64,000 nt of DNA from Arcobacteraceae bacterium (GTDB lineage Bacteria; Campylobacterota; Campylobacteria; Campylobacterales; Arcobacteraceae): assembly GCA_023229945.1 (NCBI GenBank), contig JALNYH010000001.1, positions 186,001 to 250,000 of the forward strand, in the 5' to 3' direction. A program made the translations under genes and the position numbers. The notes below the pieces were generated by a model. That model was not told the origin of the DNA. It worked only from the letters and a program-made list of their open reading frames with translations, and did no database searches. Positions 24,105 through 32,945 of the stretch are shown here, one piece after another; position 1 is the first letter of the stretch, and the number at the start of each line of letters is the position of its first letter.

Positions 24105-24803
24105 ATGAGTGTTGAATTAAATTCAGACATTGATAATATAGAACATACAAATAATTTACAGCCCCTTTTGGAGGCTGTAGATATATCTCACAATTTTGAT
24201 TATCCACTTTTTAAAAATATCAACCTCAATATATACGAATCACAATCAATTGCAATAATTGGAAGTAGTGGATGTGGAAAATCTACGCTACTAAATATTC
24301 TATCAACACTTTTAAAACCACTAGATGGAGATGTACTTTTTAATAAGAAATCTATTTATTCTTTGAAAAATGATGATATTTTAAAGATAAGAAGAGAATA
24401 TTTTGGTATAATATTTCAAGCACATTATTTGTTTCGAGGATTTAATGCAAAAGAGAATCTGGAGATTTCTAGTATTTTGAATGATACAGTAGTTGATGAA
24501 GAGTTGTTGAAGTTACTTCATATTGATTTTGTGATGAACCAAAACATAGGAACACTCTCTGGTGGACAGCAACAAAGACTTTCAATTGCTAGGATTTTGA
24601 CAAAAAAACCAAAAATCATATTTGCAGATGAGCCAACTGGAAATTTAGATAAAGAGACTGCAAAAATAGTTTTTGATAGTTTATTTAAGTATATTCATTT
24701 AGTAAATGGGGCAATGGTTTTAGTAACTCATGAAATGGATTTGGCATTTAGATGTGATAGAGTGTTTGAAATAAAAAATCAAAGGTTAGAACAGATAAAA
24801 TGA
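24105..24803 (+). CDS. ABC transporter ATP-binding protein, LolD-like
   Basis: 232 aa with Walker A GSSGCGKST (53-61), signature LSGGQ (151-155) and Walker B IIFADEPTG (171-179). The length, the Q-loop context (FGIIFQAHYLF) and the DEPTGNLD motif point to the LolD/MacB-type group that partners FtsX-like permeases. The N-terminal 20 residues are an extra acidic stretch. No permease is adjacent. The same ATPase lies beside tsf in Campylobacter jejuni (Cj1180c). It overlaps the next gene by 4 bp. Confidence 0.88.
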   Translation: MSVELNSDIDNIEHTNNLQPLLEAVDISHNFDYPLFKNINLNIYESQSIAIIGSSGCGKSTLLNILSTLLKPLDGDVLFNKKSIYSLKNDDILKIRREYFGIIFQAHYLFRGFNAKENLEISSILNDTVVDEELLKLLHIDFVMNQNIGTLSGGQQQRLSIARILTKKPKIIFADEPTGNLDKETAKIVFDSLFKYIHLVNGAMVLVTHEMDLAFRCDRVFEIKNQRLEQIK

Positions 24804-25558
24804 ATTTATTATTAGTTACAAAAGAAGATATAGTACAAAAGATTTTTTCATTGGTTTGCAAGAAGTTATCTATTAATTTAGAAATAAAAGATGATACACA
24901 AATAAAAAATAAATACGATATAATAGTTCTTGATACATATTTTATAGACGATAGATTTAATATAATAAAACAATATAGCAAAAAACTAGGAGCTATAAGT
25001 TCTGATGATTTGCCATTTGAAAAAGCAAAAGATTTTATTATCAAAAGACCTTTTTTACCTACTCAATTAACCCAAATTTTATCACAACAAATAGAAAAAA
25101 TCAGATTTGAAGAAAAAAAAGATAGTAAAAAACAATTTATAAAAGATTATGAAACACAAAATACAATAAGCTATCTGGATTCACTTGTAGATGATATTGC
25201 AAGTGATATAGAGCTTGAAAGTGATGAATCTATAATCCATAAGCCAAGCATTAAGCAAGGCGGAGTATTGGATGGTATAGAGCTTAATAAAATAAAGAGC
25301 TTACTAGATTCTAAAACAGAGCCTTCAAGTATAGATGAACTTGATGAAAATGATTGGTTAGACTTATCAGATATTATTGACAAAGCTTTAGAAGAAGTAA
25401 AAGGGTATCAATTTAGTGAAAATAAACCTATAAAGTTGATACTATCACAGTACAATTTAAATGAGTTAAAGCCACTTTTCCAAAAACTAAATCAAAATGT
25501 TATAGACAATTTATCGGACGGAAAAGAGATTAGTTTGATATTGAAGCTTAAGGATTAA
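24800..25558 (+). CDS. Acidic protein with degenerate receiver domain
   Basis: 252 aa. Residues 1 to about 95 follow the receiver fold (NLLLVTKED, YDIIVLDTYFID, IIKRPFLPTQLTQIL). The paired acidic residues of the first loop are replaced (TKED), while the central Asp and the K-x-P-F-like loop persist. The remainder is very acidic (ELESDESIIH, SIDELDENDWLDLSDIIDKAL). It corresponds in position and character to the highly acidic protein Cj1178c between the ABC ATPase/fliR and gmk of C. jejuni. Function unknown; possibly a phosphorylation-independent adaptor. Confidence 0.75.
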   Translation: MNLLLVTKEDIVQKIFSLVCKKLSINLEIKDDTQIKNKYDIIVLDTYFIDDRFNIIKQYSKKLGAISSDDLPFEKAKDFIIKRPFLPTQLTQILSQQIEKIRFEEKKDSKKQFIKDYETQNTISYLDSLVDDIASDIELESDESIIHKPSIKQGGVLDGIELNKIKSLLDSKTEPSSIDELDENDWLDLSDIIDKALEEVKGYQFSENKPIKLILSQYNLNELKPLFQKLNQNVIDNLSDGKEISLILKLKD

Positions 25559-25560
25559 AT

Positions 25561-26184
25561 ATGGTACACCTAAATAGTGGAGCTATTTTAATCCTATCAG
25601 GTCCTAGTGGATGTGGTAAATCTACTTTATTAAAAGAGTTATATAAACAAATAGATAAATACTATTTTTCTATTTCTACAACTACAAGAGAGCCTAGAGT
25701 TGGTGAGCAAAATGGAGTTGATTATATATTTGTTTCTAAAGATGAATTTGAACAAGGGATAGAAAATGGTGATTTCTTAGAATATGCTAGTGTACATGGA
25801 AATTATTATGGAACATCTAAAAAACCTATATTAAATGCGATAGAAGAGAATAAACTAGTTATCTTTGATATAGATGTACAAGGTCAAGAAATAGTTAAAA
25901 AATCACAATTAAAAGACTTTGTAACATCTGTTTTTATTACAACCCCTAGTTTAGATATATTAAAACAAAGACTTAATTCAAGAGCTACTGATTCATCGGA
26001 AGTGATAGAAAAAAGGATAAACAATTCTCAAATAGAGATTAAGAGTATTGATAAGTATGATTATATAATAATCAATGACAATTTAGAACTAGCTTCATCT
26101 CAACTTATCTCTATAGCGAAAAGTGCAATGTTAAAAACTTCACTTTTTTTAAAAGATGATATTATAAACAGTTGGATTAACTAG
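25561..26184 (+). CDS. gmk: Guanylate kinase
   Basis: GMP + ATP to GDP + ADP. 207 aa. P-loop GPSGCGKST (14-22), GMP-binding STTTREPRVGEQNGVDY, and NGDFLEYASVHGNYYGT. It ends the rpsB-tsf-ABC-acidic-gmk operon (gap 2 bp), and its 3' end overlaps the converging 26177 gene by 8 bp. Confidence 0.96.
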   Translation: MVHLNSGAILILSGPSGCGKSTLLKELYKQIDKYYFSISTTTREPRVGEQNGVDYIFVSKDEFEQGIENGDFLEYASVHGNYYGTSKKPILNAIEENKLVIFDIDVQGQEIVKKSQLKDFVTSVFITTPSLDILKQRLNSRATDSSEVIEKRINNSQIEIKSIDKYDYIIINDNLELASSQLISIAKSAMLKTSLFLKDDIINSWIN

Positions 26185-27217
26185 GGTCGTTAATCCCACA
26201 TCTTTTGTAAAACTCTTCTTGTGTAAACTCTAAAGCAAAAGCATCTGTTACTACGCTTTTGTTAATTTTTTCCAAAACAAAGCTTCTTTGTCCATCATCT
26301 AAAAATGGACCTATAAAGATTTGTATTCTCCCTTGTTCATTTTGACAAATAGAAATTCTAGCATCAACTGCTTTTATTTCACGCAAGAATTGTGTATAGA
26401 GTTTATATTTAAGTGTTGCTACTTGAATAAATTTTAAAAATTGATTGTTGTAGATTGGATCTATTTTAATTTCTTCATCTTTTATTTTGATATCGGTTTC
26501 TATTTTTGCTTCATCTTCCACTTTAGTATTTGTTTCAGTTATTGAATTTGCTAGTAGCTGATTTTCATCTACATTATTATCGACTATTTCATTAGTTAAT
26601 GCCTCTTGTAGTGAAGTATTTTCAATATTTTCTTGATTATCAGTTATTTCAACAGTAGGTTGTTCTGCAAAAAGTGATTCTAACTCTTCATCATAAAAAG
26701 CATTATTATCTTTGTTTTCTATTTGTTGATTTAGAGATTGCTTTTTTTCTTCTACATCTGAAATGATGGTTGGCTCATTATTTTTTAGAAGAGATAGTTT
26801 ATTATTGAGCCTCTCTTCATTAATGTCACTCATTTGAAAATTATAAGTAGGTATTTCAGGAATGACTGGTTCGACAACTACAACAGCAGTAGGGTCATTT
26901 GGATCTACTGGTGGGGGTGCCTCTACTTTTGGATCAAAAACACCTATAAAAAATAAAATCATTATTATGAGAATTATAGATACCAAAGCACCAATGGCAA
27001 TAAAAAGGATTTTATTGATTGATTTTGCCTTTTTTTGTGTAGTATCATCTAAATTTTCATCTTGAATATCTTCTGAAAGTTTGTCATCTGTATCGTTTTG
27101 TAGCTGAGTAGTAGAGGCATTTATTTGACCACTTTCTAATGGGTCTGAATTCATATTGGCAATATCTTGTTCTTCTTCAGGATTTTGATTTTGCTTTACT
27201 TCTTCATCTGTTGCCAC
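26177..27217 (-). CDS. Single-pass membrane protein with SPOR-like C-terminus
   Basis: 346 aa. The acidic cytosolic N-terminus (1 to about 65) is followed by one transmembrane helix (about 69-94, ILFIAIGALVSIILIIMILF), a proline-rich start (APPPVDPNDPT), and a long Asn/Glu-rich periplasmic linker. The C-terminal domain (about 265-340) has a SPOR-like outline: KFIQVATLKYKL ... ARISICQNEQGRIQIFIGPFLDDGQRSFVLEKI. SPOR domains bind denuded peptidoglycan. It is the third gene behind flgG and a Lys-rich protein, so a motor-associated or septal envelope role is possible. I do not know a named homologue. Confidence 0.75.
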   Translation of the reverse strand: MATDEEVKQNQNPEEEQDIANMNSDPLESGQINASTTQLQNDTDDKLSEDIQDENLDDTTQKKAKSINKILFIAIGALVSIILIIMILFFIGVFDPKVEAPPPVDPNDPTAVVVVEPVIPEIPTYNFQMSDINEERLNNKLSLLKNNEPTIISDVEEKKQSLNQQIENKDNNAFYDEELESLFAEQPTVEITDNQENIENTSLQEALTNEIVDNNVDENQLLANSITETNTKVEDEAKIETDIKIKDEEIKIDPIYNNQFLKFIQVATLKYKLYTQFLREIKAVDARISICQNEQGRIQIFIGPFLDDGQRSFVLEKINKSVVTDAFALEFTQEEFYKRCGINDPS

Positions 27218-27228
27218 TATTAACTCTT

Positions 27229-27669
27229 TTAATTGGTTTTTAGAGCTTCTCTTTTAGCTTTTTGTTTAGCTAAAATTTTTTCTCTATTTTTATTGTAATA
27301 TTCTTTCCTATAGTCTTTTAATTCTTCTTTCTTTTTTTCACGATATATTTTATCATATTCTAAGCGTTTATTCTTATTATTTTCATAGTATTTTTGTTTT
27401 TTACTTCTATACTCTTTGATTTTTGCAACTATTATCTCTTTTCTATCGTCAACATGTGATTTTTGCTTTCTAGCAATTTCCTTTATTTTAAGCGCAAAAT
27501 CTTCAATACTTAGATTATTTAATTCTTTATCATAGTCAACTGGAGTTTTTGCATCAGGGGAATTCATATCTTCAAGCTGTACTTTCTTCTTGAGATAATA
27601 CTCCCTCTTTTTCTTCTTATGTCTTAAAAAATTTTCTTCTCTTCGTTTTTTTAACTCTTCTAGGTTCAT
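27229..27669 (-). CDS. Lys/Glu-rich coiled-coil protein
   Basis: 146 aa, about half Lys, Arg and Glu, with no membrane segment. It is predicted nearly all helical: NLEELKKRREENFLRHKKKK at the start, then two charged coiled segments around 65-145 (KEYRSKKQKYYENNKNKRLEY). Strong basic charge could mean RNA, DNA or anionic-lipid contact. It is bracketed by flgG (13 bp) and the SPOR-like gene (11 bp), so it is one operon. I do not recognise a family. Confidence 0.7.
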   Translation of the reverse strand: MNLEELKKRREENFLRHKKKKREYYLKKKVQLEDMNSPDAKTPVDYDKELNNLSIEDFALKIKEIARKQKSHVDDRKEIIVAKIKEYRSKKQKYYENNKNKRLEYDKIYREKKKEELKDYRKEYYNKNREKILAKQKAKREALKTN

Positions 27670-27682
27670 TATTTACCTATTT

Positions 27683-28471
27683 TTATCTTTTCAATCTATT
27701 TACGATATCTAGCATATCATCAGTTGTTGTTATTGCTTTTGAGTTTGCCTCATAAGCACGCTGAGCAGTTATTAAGTCAACCATTTCAGTAACTAGTGCA
27801 ACATTTGAAGACTCAATCATACCTTGACGAAGACTTCCAAAAGCGTCAACAGTAGGAATTCCTTCAATAGGAGCACCAGAAGCTTCACTTTCTATAAATA
27901 AGGTATCACCATAAGGAGTAAGACCTGCTGGATTTATAAAATCTATAATTGTAATTTGCCCCAAAACTTCAGTAGCACCAGTTGTAGGATTCATAGCTGA
28001 AACTGTGCCGTCTTGTGCAATTGACAAATTTGTAAGTGTCTCTGGTATTACAATTTCAGGTTCAAGTCTAAAACCTTGACCATTTACTATACCACCTTCA
28101 TCATCTACTTTAAAAGAGCCATTTCTTGTATATGCCGCTTCACCATTTGGAAGAGTAATTTGAAAAAACCCTTTACCTTCTATGGCAATATCAAGGTCAT
28201 TTCCAGTTTGTTTTAGATTACCTTGTAAAAAAGCTTTTTGAATACCAGAAACTCTAACACCCATCCCTACATCAATACCTGTAGGATTTGTGCTTATATC
28301 AGATGTAGCACCACCAGTGTAATTTAGTGATTCGTACATAAGATCTTGGAATTCTGCACGATCTTTTTTGAATCCTGTGGTATTAACATTTGAGATATTA
28401 TTTGATGTAACATCAATTTGAGTTTGCTGGGCAAGCATTCCAGAAGCTGCTGTATAAAGTCCTCGTATCAT
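27683..28471 (-). CDS. flgG: Flagellar distal rod protein FlgG
   Basis: 262 aa, the usual length. The N-terminal rod motif (MIRGLYTAASGMLAQQTQIDVTSNNISNVNT...FKKDR) and the C-terminal helix (GMIESSNVALVTEMVDLITAQRAYEANSKAI) form the coiled axial interface. The central FlgE/F/G domain contains DIAIEGKGFFQI and YTRNGSF. AAGGGG precedes the ATG. It leads the leftward trio and faces cheY across a 227-bp promoter region. Confidence 0.96.
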   Translation of the reverse strand: MIRGLYTAASGMLAQQTQIDVTSNNISNVNTTGFKKDRAEFQDLMYESLNYTGGATSDISTNPTGIDVGMGVRVSGIQKAFLQGNLKQTGNDLDIAIEGKGFFQITLPNGEAAYTRNGSFKVDDEGGIVNGQGFRLEPEIVIPETLTNLSIAQDGTVSAMNPTTGATEVLGQITIIDFINPAGLTPYGDTLFIESEASGAPIEGIPTVDAFGSLRQGMIESSNVALVTEMVDLITAQRAYEANSKAITTTDDMLDIVNRLKR

Positions 28472-28501
28472 GTGAACCCCTTGAAAGATATCATTTGTAT
28501 T

Positions 28502-28507
28502 ATTATA
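28502..28507 (-). promoter_or_regulatory. Probable -10 box of the flgG operon
   Basis: TATAAT on the reverse strand within GAATATAATAATAC, 31 bp from the flgG start. It is sigma70-like; no sigma54 GG/GC pair at the right spacing was seen in 28472-28698. Confidence 0.5.
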
Positions 28508-28657
28508 TTCAAATAAATGTTAAAATTGGGTTAATTTCAAAAAAGAGATTGATAAGTTTAAGTTTGGAACCAAAATTTTAATTTGGCTGTTTGATAGATT
28601 TTATATATTTTTTATAAATATTATTATAGCTTAAGGATATATTCAAATGCTTTTTAT

Positions 28658-28663
28658 TATAAT
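28658..28663 (+). promoter_or_regulatory. Probable -10 box of the cheY-flagellar block
   Basis: TATAAT within TTATTATAATAAG, 36 bp before cheY; AAAGGTAG serves as ribosome site. It is the most upstream promoter of the 31-kb rightward flagellar block. Confidence 0.5.
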
Positions 28664-28698
28664 AAGCTCAAAGTTTTAAAAAAATCAAAGGTAGTTTT

Positions 28699-29070
28699 AT
28701 GAAAATTTTAATAGTTGATGATAGTTCTACAATGAGAAGAATCATAGGTAATGTTGTAATGCAACTCGGGTTTAGCAAAAGCGACTTTGATGAAGCAGAA
28801 GACGGAGTAAAAGCTTGGAAGTTACTTACTGAAGGTACTTATGATATTGTTCTAACAGATTGGAATATGCCAAATATGAATGGTTTAGAATTGGTACAGA
28901 AGATAAGAAAAGAAGGTACTCATACTAAAATACCAATTATTATGATTACTACTGAAGGTGGTAAAGCTGAAGTTGTTACTGCTTTAAAAGCTGGTGTAAA
29001 TAATTATATAGTTAAACCTTTTAGTGCTGAAATTCTAAAAGAAAAACTAGACGGTGTAATGAAAAAATAA
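28699..29070 (+). CDS. cheY: Chemotaxis response regulator CheY
   Basis: Single receiver domain (123 aa) that carries the signal from CheA to the motor switch. Acidic pair in LIVDDSSTMRR, phospho-acceptor Asp in LTDWNMPNMNG, switch Thr in IMITTEGG, and the conserved Lys in VKPF. The DWNMP and TTEGG signatures are CheY-specific and set it apart from output-domain regulators. It is directly followed by its probable phosphatase cheZ (gap 33 bp). Confidence 0.95.
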   Translation: MKILIVDDSSTMRRIIGNVVMQLGFSKSDFDEAEDGVKAWKLLTEGTYDIVLTDWNMPNMNGLELVQKIRKEGTHTKIPIIMITTEGGKAEVVTALKAGVNNYIVKPFSAEILKEKLDGVMKK

Positions 29071-29103
29071 ATTAACAACTGTTAAAAGTTTAAAGGTCTT
29101 ATT

Positions 29104-30054
29104 ATGAGTATGAGTCAAGAAGAAATAGAAGCCTTAATGAATGGAATTGAGTTGGATGCTGGGGATTCTGATGATGAGGAACCAGTAGTTGATGATACAC
29201 CAGAAGACAATATGCAAGAAGTACCATCTGAGGTTTTATCTGAGGATGATATTGAAAGCCTAATTAGTCAAAATAATGTTACAGCAGATGATGTGGCAGA
29301 AGAACCCACGATAGCTGAAGATGATAGTAATACTACAATAAACGATGATGATATTGAAGCAATGTTGGCATCAATTGGTGGTATTACTGAGACTCCTACA
29401 CCAGTAAAAGTTGTGGAGCAACCAAAGAAACAAGCACAGACAGCAAAAACTGTTCAAGATAATCACAAAGAGATTGAGGAAATAGGTAGTAGTTGGGCAT
29501 CCAAAAAAGTAGAAGAAGGGATTTTCCCATACCCCGCTGCAAAAGATCATAAACCTTTAAACCAACTTAGTGAAGTTGCAAATGATAGTGAAGAAAAAGC
29601 TTCAAAAATCTTTGATGTTTTGAGTTTTATTTTGGATGAAAATAATGTTATTCAACAAGAGTCAAAAAAACTTGATGAGTTCTTGAATAAACAAATAGCT
29701 TTGATGCAAGCACTATCAAATAAGTTCCCAAATATAGCTGTTTTTGATGCTAATCATCAATCAGCATTAGAACTTAAAAATAGTGTTAAAATTATCAATT
29801 CAAGAGTAGATGCTGAAAATATGCAACTTTTTGAGGCAATGGAACTTATGCAGTTTCATGATATTAATAGACAAAAAATTGAACGAGTAATGGCTGTTAT
29901 TAGAAAACTTTCTGGATACTTAAATAATTTATTTGAAGATGATGGTAGCCATAAAGAAGTAGCAGTTGCAAAACATATTCATGGTGATGAGAATTCAGAC
30001 CTTGTTGGTGGTGATGACCTAGAAGCTTTGATAGCTGAGTTTAACAAACAATAA
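29104..30054 (+). CDS. cheZ: CheZ-type CheY-P phosphatase with repeated docking-like motifs
   Basis: 316 aa. The helical C-terminal half (about 155-275) matches epsilon CheZ. LMQFHDINRQKIERVM has D253 and Q257 in the D-x3-Q spacing of E. coli CheZ D143/Q147, the catalytic pair. The acidic N-terminal third is not in E. coli CheZ. It holds three peptides like the FliM/FliN N-terminus: SQEEIEALMNG (4-14), SEDDIESLIS (46-55) and NDDDIEAMLASIGG (80-93). A fourth, GGDDLEALIAEF (302-313), sits at the C-terminus, where E. coli CheZ has its CheY-binding tail. Placed between cheY and flgF. Confidence 0.85.
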   Translation: MSMSQEEIEALMNGIELDAGDSDDEEPVVDDTPEDNMQEVPSEVLSEDDIESLISQNNVTADDVAEEPTIAEDDSNTTINDDDIEAMLASIGGITETPTPVKVVEQPKKQAQTAKTVQDNHKEIEEIGSSWASKKVEEGIFPYPAAKDHKPLNQLSEVANDSEEKASKIFDVLSFILDENNVIQQESKKLDEFLNKQIALMQALSNKFPNIAVFDANHQSALELKNSVKIINSRVDAENMQLFEAMELMQFHDINRQKIERVMAVIRKLSGYLNNLFEDDGSHKEVAVAKHIHGDENSDLVGGDDLEALIAEFNKQ

Positions 30055-30071
30055 AGACAAAGGATTAGATT

Positions 30072-30791
30072 ATGAATAAAGCCGTCCATCAGTTAGCCGC
30101 ATCAATGATAAATCAGTTTAATCGTGTTGATAAAATATCACATAATCTTGCCAACCAAAATACAACTGGATTTAAACAAGAGGGTGTGACTGAAGGAACT
30201 TTTAATAATTATCTAAAAGAAGCACAAGAAAAAGGATTTACTCCTACAACAATAGATTCTATTACTAATACTATGCCAAAAATAAATGGTAATTATATAG
30301 ATGAACGAACTGGTCCAATAACACAAACTGGAAATACGCTAGATTTTGCTTTGAAGGAAAATGATACTTTTTTTAAACTAAGGGATTCAAATGGTGATAT
30401 AGTTCTAACTCGTGATGGGACATTTCATATTTTAGAAGATAGAGTAGTATCAAAAAATGGTTTCGAAGTTTTAAATGCTCAGAATGAGCCAATTATGGCT
30501 GAAGAAGAGAATGTTGCATTACAATTGGGTCTTGTAAAAACAAATTATACAAATTTAGAAAAAATGGGTGATAACAACTATACTATTAAAGATGAGTTTT
30601 TAGCAGATAATATTGTAGTTAACGAAGGAATTGTGATTCAAGGTGCATTAGAAAAATCAAATGTAAATGGTGTAACTTCTATGATAGCTTTGATTGATGC
30701 ACATAGAAGATTAGGACAAGCACAAAAGGTGATTGAGGGGATGAGTCAATTGAGTGAAAGCTTAGTTGATAAAGTTGGAAGACCATCATAA
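30072..30791 (+). CDS. flgF: Flagellar rod protein FlgF-like
   Basis: 239 aa, a second FlgG-like protein. N-terminal rod motif AASMINQFNRVDKISHNLANQNTTGFKQEG, central domain GNTLDFALKENDTFFKL and VLTRDGTFH. The C-terminal helix GVTSMIALIDAHRRLGQAQKVI is diverged from the FlgG consensus, which fits FlgF (proximal rod). Lies 17 bp after cheZ and 16 bp before flgB. Confidence 0.88.
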   Translation: MNKAVHQLAASMINQFNRVDKISHNLANQNTTGFKQEGVTEGTFNNYLKEAQEKGFTPTTIDSITNTMPKINGNYIDERTGPITQTGNTLDFALKENDTFFKLRDSNGDIVLTRDGTFHILEDRVVSKNGFEVLNAQNEPIMAEEENVALQLGLVKTNYTNLEKMGDNNYTIKDEFLADNIVVNEGIVIQGALEKSNVNGVTSMIALIDAHRRLGQAQKVIEGMSQLSESLVDKVGRPS

Positions 30792-30807
30792 GAAAAGTGA
30801 GTAATAC

Positions 30808-31212
30808 ATGCAAGCTAGTACAATAACAGACCAACTATTTAAAAACTTAAGTTATAGAGCCGATAGGCAAAATATAATATCAAGTAATATTGCAAATCGT
30901 GATACACCTGGATATAAAACTAAAGATGTAGAGTTTGCAGATGAACTTAGTAAAGCTAGTAATAAAAATAAGTTATCTTTGAATGTCACTAATCCAAATC
31001 ATATCATACCTCAAAGTAATAATATATTAGCAAAACAAAATATTTATGAAGTAGAAAACTTACAAGTTCAAAATGATGGTAATAATGTGAGTTTAGATAG
31101 AGAAATGGCAGAAATGGCAAAAAATAATATGATGTTTCAAGCATTACAAGCAGCAATTAAAAAGGATTCACTATTGTTTAAATCAGTTATAGATTCATCA
31201 GGTAAAAATTAA
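30808..31212 (+). CDS. flgB: Flagellar proximal rod protein FlgB
   Basis: 134 aa. RADRQNIISSNIANRDTPGYKTKDVEF is the FlgB signature, and LDREMAEMAKNNMMFQALQAAI the C-terminal helix. Unusually, flgC and fliE are not next to it but lie 17 kb downstream. Its stop overlaps the fliF start by 1 bp. Confidence 0.95.
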   Translation: MQASTITDQLFKNLSYRADRQNIISSNIANRDTPGYKTKDVEFADELSKASNKNKLSLNVTNPNHIIPQSNNILAKQNIYEVENLQVQNDGNNVSLDREMAEMAKNNMMFQALQAAIKKDSLLFKSVIDSSGKN

Positions 31213-32945
31213 TGGATCAACTTTTAAAGTTTATCAATAATTTAAACGGTGCACAAAGAGCAGTAGTTGTTGGAGGTTTTTCAGTATTATTTATGTTTCT
31301 TATTGGACTTTTGATATATTCAAGCTTCAAAGCTGAAGGTGAAAAACTAACATATACTGTTGCTACTAGTTTAACAAAAAGTCAAGTAATGTTAGCAAGT
31401 AGTGAGTTAGAATCTGCTGGAATACCTTTTGCTATTGTTGGAAGTGGTAATGATTTAACTATCAAAACCAATAAAGACTTTATTAATATTGCAAAAATAA
31501 AACTTATTACAAGTGATTCAAGTTCAAGTACACATTCAGGTTGGGAGATATTTGAAAAATCTTCACTTGGAACTACAAATTTTGAAAATAAAGTAAAATA
31601 TTTAAGAGCATTAGAAGGGGAACTTGGTCGTTCTTTAGAGTCATTAAATGGTGTTATAAGAGCAAATGTAAAAATTGCATTCCCAAAAGAGACAATATTC
31701 ACCCAACAAAAATCACTACCTAGTGCTTCTGCTGTTTTGACATTGAGAAGTGGAGTGTTTTTAACAAAAAAGCAAATAGAGGGTATCAAAAATTTCATTG
31801 CCTCAGCTGTTAGTGACCTAGAGCCTGAAAATATTAATTTAATAGATCAAGAAGGTGAGTTATTAGAAAAATCAGCAGAAGAGACAGAAGGACAGTTGTT
31901 TAAAACACAATCTGATTATAAGAAAAAAGTAGAAAAAGATTATGAAGAAAAAATCATCTCATTGCTTGAGCCTTTTGTTGGTGTGGGTAGAGTAGTTGCA
32001 AGAGTTAGTGTTGAAATTGATTATACAAAGTTTGAAAGTCATGAAGAGATATATGACCCAGAAGGTACTATAAGAAGTCAACAAACAAATGAGATTATAA
32101 GCCAAACACAAGGAAGAGACCCAACAGCAGGCGGAGTTCCTGGAGTAGAAAGTAATATCCAAGACCCAAATAATGATGCGAATTCTATGGCAGTTAAAAG
32201 TTCTTCAGAAGAGGCACAAACTACAACAAATTTTGAAATTACTAAAAGAATTGTTAGTAAAAAAGATAATGGATTTGGAACATTGAGTAGAATTAATGCA
32301 GCAGTAACTTTTGATTCGGCTATTTTAGATGAAAATGTGAATAAAGATGAGTTTACACAATCTATGCAATCAATTGTACAAGATGCAATAGGCTTTAATG
32401 ACAAAAGAGGTGACAATGTATCTGTAAAAGATTTTAGATTTATTGTTGCTAATGCTGGTGTGGCAGATGGTTCAGGTGATGGAAATGCTGAAGTTGATTC
32501 TGGTAGTGGTGTAGATACTATGACAAAAGTAAAGATTATACTTCAAGAATTTGGTGAGTATATACAATATTTAATTGCGGCAATAATTCTTTTTGTATTT
32601 TATAAAAAGTTTATTGCCAATCATGAAATTATAGTTCTTGGTGATTCAAAAGTTGGTGGATTAAGTACTCATCAGGGTCGAAATGTACAAAATAATTTCA
32701 ATGAAGATTATAGTTTTGAAGAAGAGTTTGATCAAAATAGTGCACACAATAGGCTAAAAGCAAAAGTTAAAAGTCAAATTATGAATAATTTACAAGGCTT
32801 AGATGAAGAATCAGCTGCAAAATATGAAGTATTAATTGAAGATTTGGATAAACAAATTCATACAAAACCTCAAGATATAGCAAATATGATATCATTACTT
32901 TTAAATGAAGCTGATGGTGGTGGCTCTAAAATGAAAGGTAGATAA
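31212..32945 (+). CDS. fliF: Flagellar MS-ring protein FliF
   Basis: 577 aa. Two transmembrane helices (about 18-38 and about 445-465) hold a large periplasmic part with the two ring-building motifs (SAGIPFAIVGSG and RVVARVSVEIDYT). LEGELGRSLESLNGVIRANVKIAFP is the family signature. The cytosolic tail (DIANMISLLLNEADG) binds FliG, whose start overlaps the fliF stop by 1 bp. Confidence 0.95.
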   Translation: MDQLLKFINNLNGAQRAVVVGGFSVLFMFLIGLLIYSSFKAEGEKLTYTVATSLTKSQVMLASSELESAGIPFAIVGSGNDLTIKTNKDFINIAKIKLITSDSSSSTHSGWEIFEKSSLGTTNFENKVKYLRALEGELGRSLESLNGVIRANVKIAFPKETIFTQQKSLPSASAVLTLRSGVFLTKKQIEGIKNFIASAVSDLEPENINLIDQEGELLEKSAEETEGQLFKTQSDYKKKVEKDYEEKIISLLEPFVGVGRVVARVSVEIDYTKFESHEEIYDPEGTIRSQQTNEIISQTQGRDPTAGGVPGVESNIQDPNNDANSMAVKSSSEEAQTTTNFEITKRIVSKKDNGFGTLSRINAAVTFDSAILDENVNKDEFTQSMQSIVQDAIGFNDKRGDNVSVKDFRFIVANAGVADGSGDGNAEVDSGSGVDTMTKVKIILQEFGEYIQYLIAAIILFVFYKKFIANHEIIVLGDSKVGGLSTHQGRNVQNNFNEDYSFEEEFDQNSAHNRLKAKVKSQIMNNLQGLDEESAAKYEVLIEDLDKQIHTKPQDIANMISLLLNEADGGGSKMKGR

